Assembly (NCBI GenBank): GCA_947628555.1
Contig: CANRAI010000010.1
Location: 1 to 19,790 of the forward strand
Direction of reading: 5' to 3'
DNA: 19,790 nt
Source of the DNA: an uncultured Clostridia bacterium
Lineage (GTDB): Bacteria; Bacillota; Clostridia; Christensenellales; Borkfalkiaceae
Position 1 is the first letter of the stretch, and every line of letters starts with the position of its first letter. Below the pieces are notes generated by a model, which saw only the letters and a program-made list of their open reading frames with translations, was not told the DNA's origin and did not search any database. Of the stretch, positions 15,493 to 19,790 are shown in pieces. Made by a program: the position numbers and the translations under genes.

Positions 15493-17658
15493 ATGGACAT
15501 CAAACAACAGCTGACGGAGGAATTTAACCTCAGACCCGACCATACGGAAAACATTTTGAAATTATTGGACGAGGGAAACACCATTCCCTTTATCGCCCGT
15601 TACAGAAAGGAAATGACGGGCGCTATCGACGACCAGGTTCTGCGCGAATTTAACGACAGATACGAATATCTGCAAAATCTCAATAAACGTAAGCAGGAGA
15701 TTACGAATTCGATTACCGAACAAGGCAAGATGACGGAAGAAATTCAGGCTGCCATTGAAGCCGCGCAGACTATGACGGAAGTCGAGGATATCTATCGCCC
15801 CTATAAACAGAAGAAAAAGACGAGGGCTTCTGTCGCAATCGCCAAGGGTTTGCAGCCGCTTGCCGATTTTATTCTCGCGCAGGAGGGAGACCCCTACAAG
15901 GAAGCCGAAAAATACATAGACGCCGAAAAGGAAGTCGCCGATGAAAAAGAAGCGATTAACGGCGCGAAAGACATTATTGCGGAGATAATTTCGGACAACG
16001 CCGAGCTCCGCAAAAAGCTACGTTCCATGCTTGAAAAGAACGGCGAAATGCAGGTCAAAATGGTCAAGGACGACGAAAAAGGCACCTATGCCATGTACGC
16101 CGACTACGCCGAAATTCTGCCCGAAATCAAAAATCACAGAGTGCTTGCAATAAACAGGGGGGAAAAGGAAGAGTGCCTTAAAGCCAAAATTTACTTCAAT
16201 CCCGATATCGCAAAACGCGTCTGCATAGCTAAATATATCAAACCCTCGGGCAATCCCGACTGCAAAAAGCTTATCGAAGAAGCTGCCGACGACGGTTACG
16301 ACAGGCTTATAGAGCCGTCCGTAGAGCGGGAAGTCAGGGCTATTCTCACCGACAGGGCAAGCGAACAGGCGATAAAAATGTTCGAAGTAAATCTTCGTCC
16401 CCTGCTTTTACAGCCGCCCGTAAAGGGAAAGGTAACGCTGGGGCTCGACCCGGGTTTCAGAACGGGTTGCAAGGTCGCGGTCGTTGACGAAACGGGCAAA
16501 GTCCTCGACACTTCCGTAATATATCCCGTTCCGCCTAAAAACGATATCGAAGGCGCGAAGAAAATCATTAAAAACCTTATCGAAAAATATAAAGTGGATA
16601 TAATCTCGATAGGAAACGGTACGGCGAGCAAGGAAACGGAAATTTTCGTTGCCGATTTGCTGAAAGAATTGGGCGACAGCTCGGTAAGCTATGCGGTAGT
16701 AAGCGAAGCGGGCGCAAGCGTTTATTCGGCAAGCAAAATCGCGGTGGAGGAATTCCCCGATTTCGACGTTACACAGCGTTCCGCCGTATCAATCGCGCGG
16801 CGGCTTCAAGACCCGCTTGCAGAGCTTATTAAAATCGACCCCAAGTCGATAGGTGTTGGGCAATATCAGCACGATATGGACCCTAAAAGGTTGGACAGCG
16901 CTTTGGGCGGCGTACTTGAAGATTGCGTAAACAGCGTCGGCGTGGATTTGAACACGGCAAGCGTTTCGCTTCTCAGATATGTGGCGGGGTTAAACTCGGG
17001 AATTGCCAAAAATATCGTCACTTACCGTGAAGAAAACGGAAAATTCACTTCCCGCGCCCAGCTTTTAAAGGTTTCCAAACTCGGTCCCAAGGCTTACGAG
17101 CAATCCGCGGGTTTCCTACGTATTCCCGGTGCGAAAAATATACTCGACAACACTGCCGTTCACCCCGAATCTTATAAGAAAGCGGAAACGCTTCTTTCCC
17201 TGTTCGGCTACACGGACGAGGACGTGAGGGAAAGAAAGCTTTCCGAGCTTCCCGAAAAGGTTAAAACATACGGCGCGGAAAAGGCTGCCGAATATTGCGG
17301 GCTTGACAAAGCCACAATGAACGACATTATCGCCGAGCTTGTAAAGCCCGGCAGGGATATACGCGACAGCTTGCCTCAAAGAAAACTCAGAAAGGACATT
17401 TTAAGCATAGAGGATTTATCGGTAGGAATGGAAGTGGAGGGCACTGTAAGAAACGTTATCGATTTCGGCGCGTTTATAGATATAGGCGTGCACGAGGACG
17501 GGCTTGTCCACATTTCCGAAATTACCGACAGATATATAAGGCATCCTTCCGAAGTACTCGAAGTGGGACAGCAGATAAAAGCCGTTATAATTTCATTAGA
17601 CAAAGCCAAACATAGAATAGGGCTTTCCATTAAGCAGGTCAAAAAGGCGGCTAATTAA
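15493..17658 (+). CDS. tex: Tex-family S1 RNA-binding protein
   Basis: A 721-residue cytoplasmic nucleic-acid-binding protein, the bacterial relative of eukaryotic Spt6. It is linked to transcription and toxin or stress gene expression in several bacteria; its exact role is unsettled. Domains in order are an N-terminal helix-turn-helix/helical region (LRPDHTENILKLLDEGNTIPF), a YqgF/RNase H-like domain (TLGLDPGFRTGCKVAVVDE), a helix-hairpin-helix segment (DLNTASVSLLRYVAGLNSG) and a C-terminal S1 domain (about 645-717: VEGTVRNVIDFGAFIDIG, DGLVHISEI). It is full length for the family. It starts one base after the AlkD-like stop and ends the gene run. The acpP -35 box begins two bases after its stop. 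Confidence 0.96.
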   Translation: MDIKQQLTEEFNLRPDHTENILKLLDEGNTIPFIARYRKEMTGAIDDQVLREFNDRYEYLQNLNKRKQEITNSITEQGKMTEEIQAAIEAAQTMTEVEDIYRPYKQKKKTRASVAIAKGLQPLADFILAQEGDPYKEAEKYIDAEKEVADEKEAINGAKDIIAEIISDNAELRKKLRSMLEKNGEMQVKMVKDDEKGTYAMYADYAEILPEIKNHRVLAINRGEKEECLKAKIYFNPDIAKRVCIAKYIKPSGNPDCKKLIEEAADDGYDRLIEPSVEREVRAILTDRASEQAIKMFEVNLRPLLLQPPVKGKVTLGLDPGFRTGCKVAVVDETGKVLDTSVIYPVPPKNDIEGAKKIIKNLIEKYKVDIISIGNGTASKETEIFVADLLKELGDSSVSYAVVSEAGASVYSASKIAVEEFPDFDVTQRSAVSIARRLQDPLAELIKIDPKSIGVGQYQHDMDPKRLDSALGGVLEDCVNSVGVDLNTASVSLLRYVAGLNSGIAKNIVTYREENGKFTSRAQLLKVSKLGPKAYEQSAGFLRIPGAKNILDNTAVHPESYKKAETLLSLFGYTDEDVRERKLSELPEKVKTYGAEKAAEYCGLDKATMNDIIAELVKPGRDIRDSLPQRKLRKDILSIEDLSVGMEVEGTVRNVIDFGAFIDIGVHEDGLVHISEITDRYIRHPSEVLEVGQQIKAVIISLDKAKHRIGLSIKQVKKAAN

Positions 17659-17659
17659 C

Positions 17660-17689
17660 TTGACAAAACGGCTGAAAAAGTAGTAAAAT
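17660..17689 (+). promoter_or_regulatory. Promoter of acpP
   Basis: TTGACA (17660-17665) and TAAAAT (17684-17689) with an 18-bp spacer lie directly after the tex stop codon. A consensus AGGAGG (17702-17707) and the acpP ATG follow. Confidence 0.8.
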
Positions 17690-17716
17690 TTTGGTAAATA
17701 TAGGAGGATTCCCTGA

Positions 17717-17938
17717 ATGTTTGAAGAAATTGCAAAAATACTTGCCGAACAGCTTGGCATACCCCAATCCAAAATCACTATGGAAAGCGATATCGTTAAA
17801 GACCTCGGCGCCGACTCCCTTGACGTCGTGGAGCTGTTGATGACTCTTGAAGACAACACGGGCAAGACAATTCCCGAGGACAAGGTCACCGACCTTAAAA
17901 CTGTGGGCGACGTGGTAAACCTTTTGGAAACTTTATAA
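17717..17938 (+). CDS. acpP: Acyl carrier protein
   Basis: A 73-residue acidic four-helix carrier for fatty acid synthesis. The phosphopantetheine site is Ser34 in DLGADSLDVVELLM, and the rest (IPEDKVTDLKTVGDVVNLL) is typical of type II ACP. The strong own promoter, consensus AGGAGG site and strong terminator make it a highly expressed single-gene unit. No fab or plsX gene is adjacent, unlike in many bacteria, so its partners must lie elsewhere. A dedicated carrier for another pathway cannot be excluded, but nothing nearby suggests one. Confidence 0.93.
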   Translation: MFEEIAKILAEQLGIPQSKITMESDIVKDLGADSLDVVELLMTLEDNTGKTIPEDKVTDLKTVGDVVNLLETL

Positions 17939-17956
17939 ATTAAATTTTAAACGTAT

Positions 17957-17989
17957 AAACGCGGACGGCTATAAACCGTCCGCGTTTTT
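17957..17989. terminator. Shared bidirectional terminator of acpP and the HTH gene
   Basis: AAACGCGGACGG (17957-17968) pairs perfectly with CCGTCCGCGTTT (17976-17987) over a 7-nt loop: 12 bp without mismatch, followed by T on the plus strand and with A on the left side. It ends just before the minus-strand stop codon at 17989, so it serves both convergent genes. Confidence 0.9.
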
Positions 17990-18210
17990 CAATCCTCTTT
18001 CAGGCCGAGTAGATAATCGGAAGATACGTCGAAATATTTTGCAAGCTTGAATAATGCCGCCGCAGTGGGTTCCTGCTTGCCCGTTTCCCAATAACTTATC
18101 GAGGCGTTGGATAATCCCAATTCTTTTGCCAAAAGGTTTTGACCGATATTCTTGTCGGTCCGCAACGCTTTCAACCGTTCACCGAAAACCTGTCTGTCAA
18201 ACTCATCCAT
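17989..18210 (-). CDS. Small Cro/CI-type helix-turn-helix repressor
   Basis: A 73-residue protein consisting almost only of an HTH_3 (XRE) domain: FGERLKALRTDKNIGQNLLAKELG (helices 1-2, about 9-32), recognition helix SNASISYWETGKQEPT (34-49) and a C-terminal YFDVSSDYLLGL. Such proteins bind palindromic operators as dimers. It has no extra sensor domain. It is transcribed away from the TM2 gene, and the 92-bp gap between them carries two similar palindromes. I infer that it represses the TM2 gene and itself. There is no Shine-Dalgarno sequence before its ATG, suggesting low expression. A signal that would release it is not evident. Confidence 0.88.
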   Translation of the reverse strand: MDEFDRQVFGERLKALRTDKNIGQNLLAKELGLSNASISYWETGKQEPTAAALFKLAKYFDVSSDYLLGLKED

Positions 18211-18218
18211 AAAAAATA

Positions 18219-18236
18219 TTCTAATAATAGTTAGTA
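18219..18236. promoter_or_regulatory. Operator-like imperfect palindrome O1
   Basis: TTCTAATAATAGTTAGTA is identical to operator O2 at 15 of 18 positions. Its centre is 31 bp from that of O2, about three helical turns. It lies 8 bp in front of the repressor ATG and overlaps a possible minus-strand -10 box (TATACT, 18238-18233), so it could give autorepression. Confidence 0.6.
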
Positions 18237-18244
18237 TATTTTAC

Positions 18245-18273
18245 TTGACTTCTAATTATAATTAGAATACAAT
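18245..18273 (+). promoter_or_regulatory. Promoter of the TM2 gene
   Basis: TTGACT (18245-18250) and TACAAT (18268-18273) are separated by exactly 17 bp, each one base off consensus. The spacer is occupied by operator O2. AAAGGAG (18289-18295) then precedes the ATG at 18303. Confidence 0.8.
18250..18267. promoter_or_regulatory. Perfect 18-bp palindromic operator O2
   Basis: TTCTAATTATAATTAGAA is its own reverse complement. It runs from the last base of the -35 box to the base before the -10 box of the TM2 promoter, so a bound dimer would exclude RNA polymerase. The adjacent Cro/CI-type gene is the obvious candidate binder. Confidence 0.75.
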
Positions 18274-18302
18274 AATTTATATGGCTACAAAGGAGATTAA
18301 AT

Positions 18303-18680
18303 ATGGAAGAAACTAAATTTTGCAAATTTTGCGGTGAAAAAATACCGTTTGACGCTGTAGTATGTACCAAGTGCGGGCGACAGGTAGAAAATTTGGGCGC
18401 GGGCAAAGAGAGTATAGTAATAAACAACGTTGCAAATTCGGCAGCTTCGGCTTCGGCGGCTTCAAGCAGCACGGCAAAGGGCGGGAAAGGTACTAAAACA
18501 GTGAGCAAATGGGCTTCGTTCGCGCTGTGTCTGACGCTGGGTTGGCTGGGTGTGCATAAATTCTACGAAGGAAAGAGCGGGTTGGGTATTCTTTATATGT
18601 TTACATGGGGGCTGTTTTTCATCGGTTGGTTTATCGATTTATTCGTAATTCTCGGTAAACCCGACCCGTATGAAGTTTGA
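18303..18680 (+). CDS. Zinc-ribbon and TM2-domain membrane protein
   Basis: A 125-residue protein. An N-terminal zinc ribbon has two CxxC knuckles (Cys7/Cys10 and Cys21/Cys24). A flexible Ala/Ser/Gly-rich linker (about 43-65) leads to a TM2 domain, a pair of transmembrane helices with the sequence between them (TLGWLGVHKFYEGKSGLGILYM ... FFIGWFIDLFVIL, from about 78 to 117). TM2 proteins are widespread and mostly of unknown function. It has a good promoter and AAAGGAG ribosome site. The neighbouring repressor and operators suggest it is switched on by a signal, not made constantly. It is followed by its own strong terminator. Confidence 0.88.
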   Translation: MEETKFCKFCGEKIPFDAVVCTKCGRQVENLGAGKESIVINNVANSAASASAASSSTAKGGKGTKTVSKWASFALCLTLGWLGVHKFYEGKSGLGILYMFTWGLFFIGWFIDLFVILGKPDPYEV

Positions 18681-18692
18681 TTTTATAAAACT

Positions 18693-18722
18693 AAAATCCC
18701 CGCGCGGTGCGCGGGGATTTTT
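18693..18722. terminator. Bidirectional terminator between the TM2 gene and leuS
   Basis: AAAATCCCCGCGC (18693-18705) pairs perfectly with GCGCGGGGATTTT (18709-18721) around a 3-nt loop, with flanking A and T runs. It can stop the TM2 message and, from the other strand, leuS, whose stop is at 18757. Confidence 0.9.
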
Positions 18723-18756
18723 ATAGATATTTTTTCTATAATTGATTTTCTATATA

Positions 18757-19790
18757 TTATATAATAATGTTAATAAGCCGTTTGGGAACGAAAATAAATT
18801 TTTTAATTTGTTTTCCTTCGATAAGGGGAGCAATTTCCGCATGGGCTTTAACAGTTTTTTCTATTTCGGCGGCGGGCATATCGGCGGGCAATACTATTTT
18901 CGCTTTAATTTTGCTGTTTATCTGCACCGCATATTCGAAGTCGTCCTCGCCGCATTTTGCAGGGTCATAAGCAGGCCAGCTTTCGTATGCGATAGTGCCG
19001 TCGTGACCCAAAACGGTGTTCCAGATTTCTTCGGTGAGGAAGGGGATTATCGGGTTTAATAGTTTTATAAGCCCTTCGGCGTAATCTTTGGGCATTTTTC
19101 TGCCCTCTGAAAGTTCTTTGCCGACGGCGTTGAAGAAAATCATCATCTGCGAAATTGCCGTGTTGATTTTCATTGTCTCGTAATCTTCCGTCACTTTTTT
19201 AATCGTTTGGTTATAGATTTTTTCGAGATTTTTGTTGGGGGAGGGGGATATGGAATCGCTTTCGCAGTAAATGCGGTAAATTTTATCTATGAATTTTTTC
19301 ACGCCCTCGATATTTGCAGTATTCCAGGGTTTAGTGTCGGAAACAGGTCCCATAAACATTTCGTACATTCTCATGACGTCCGCGCCGTAGTCGCGCACGA
19401 TGTCGTTGGGGTTTATAACGTTCCCGCAGCTTTTGGACATTTTGTTTCCGTCCTCGCCTAAAATCATTCCCTGGTGGAATAATTTTTTGAACGGTTCTTT
19501 ATAGGGAGCAAGTCCTTTGTCGTAAAGAAAGTTCATAAAGAAACGCGAGTACAAAAGGTGACCGACAAGGTGTTCCTTGCCGCCTAGATAGAAATCGACG
19601 GGCAGCCAATGTTTTAAAAGCTCGTAATTTGCAAATTCCTTGTCGTTATGGGGGTCGCAGTAGCGCAAGAAATACCAGCTTGAACCCGCAGAGCCCGGCA
19701 TAGTCGTTGTTTCGCGTTTGCCTTTGATTCCGCCGACTTCTACGTTCACCCATTCCTTTGCGTTTTCAAGAGGGGCGTTTCCGCCGTGCG
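18757..19790 (-). CDS. leuS: Leucyl-tRNA synthetase, C-terminal part (5' end outside window)
   Basis: Class I synthetase that attaches leucine to tRNA-Leu. The frame is open through the window end, and the residues there (HGGNAPLENAKEWVNVEVGG) are internal LeuRS sequence, so the ATG/GTG candidate at 19749 is not the true start. The 343 residues present start shortly before the TTTMPGSAGSSWYFLRYCDP catalytic segment. They include the YLGGKEHLVGHLLYSRFF region, the KMSKSCGNVINP signature loop, an anticodon-binding helical domain and the C-terminal extension ending in IFVPKRLINIII. About 450 N-terminal residues, including the HIGH motif and most of the editing domain, lie outside. It is transcribed towards the TM2 gene. 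Confidence 0.97.
   Translation of the reverse strand, partial: HGGNAPLENAKEWVNVEVGGIKGKRETTTMPGSAGSSWYFLRYCDPHNDKEFANYELLKHWLPVDFYLGGKEHLVGHLLYSRFFMNFLYDKGLAPYKEPFKKLFHQGMILGEDGNKMSKSCGNVINPNDIVRDYGADVMRMYEMFMGPVSDTKPWNTANIEGVKKFIDKIYRIYCESDSISPSPNKNLEKIYNQTIKKVTEDYETMKINTAISQMMIFFNAVGKELSEGRKMPKDYAEGLIKLLNPIIPFLTEEIWNTVLGHDGTIAYESWPAYDPAKCGEDDFEYAVQINSKIKAKIVLPADMPAAEIEKTVKAHAEIAPLIEGKQIKKFIFVPKRLINIII

Noticed and set aside
18757..19749. GTG at 19749 as the true start of the right-end gene
   Set aside because: The frame continues to the window edge with conserved LeuRS residues; it is an internal codon.

Overview
The window looks like core chromosome from a low-to-mid GC Bacillota (Firmicutes), most likely an uncultured clostridial gut-type lineage. 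The reasons are strong AGGAGG-type ribosome binding sites, sigma-A promoters, MutS2, a YlxY/MlpA-like pair, and a surface lipoprotein with InlB-type B-repeats. The genus assignment is inference. I see no rRNA, tRNA, CRISPR array, insertion sequence or prophage. Both ends cut through aminoacyl-tRNA synthetase genes: asnS at the left, leuS on the minus strand at the right.

Layout. (1) 1-2397: the 3' part of asnS, a divergent asparaginase-family gene 11 bp downstream, a hairpin, and a small HMA metal-binding protein. (2) 2398-5100: an ArsR-type regulator with its own good promoter and terminator, then a large lipoprotein with three InlB B-repeats and a pectate-lyase-like beta-helix that seems to lack the catalytic arginine region. 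(3) 5104-12333: a tight operon of uvrC, a Cof-type HAD phosphatase, a U32/RlhA-like protein and mutS2, with junctions of -4, +4 and +3 bp. (4) 12394-17658: a second tight run of a YlxY-like deacetylase-fold protein, an M16 peptidase, a deoxyinosine DNA glycosylase, an AlkD-like glycosylase and Tex. (5) 17660-18722: monocistronic acpP, then a divergent pair made of a small Cro/CI-type repressor and a zinc-ribbon/TM2 membrane protein, with two matching operators between them. (6) 18757-19790: leuS, minus strand.

How the genes work together. The two central operons hold nucleic-acid maintenance functions: nucleotide excision (UvrC), ribosome or DNA quality control (MutS2), base excision (deoxyinosine glycosylase, AlkD-like), rRNA modification (U32/RlhA-like) and a transcription-linked RNA-binding factor (Tex). 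The ends serve tRNA charging. The best accessory signals are the repressor-operator-TM2 module, whose 18-bp perfect palindrome exactly fills a promoter spacer, and several enzyme-fold proteins that keep their fold signatures but lack canonical catalytic residues (asparaginase-like, deacetylase-like, pectate-lyase-like and the Smr domain of MutS2). I did not find a clearly novel multi-gene defence or biosynthetic system. All family assignments come from reading the translated proteins, with no database search.
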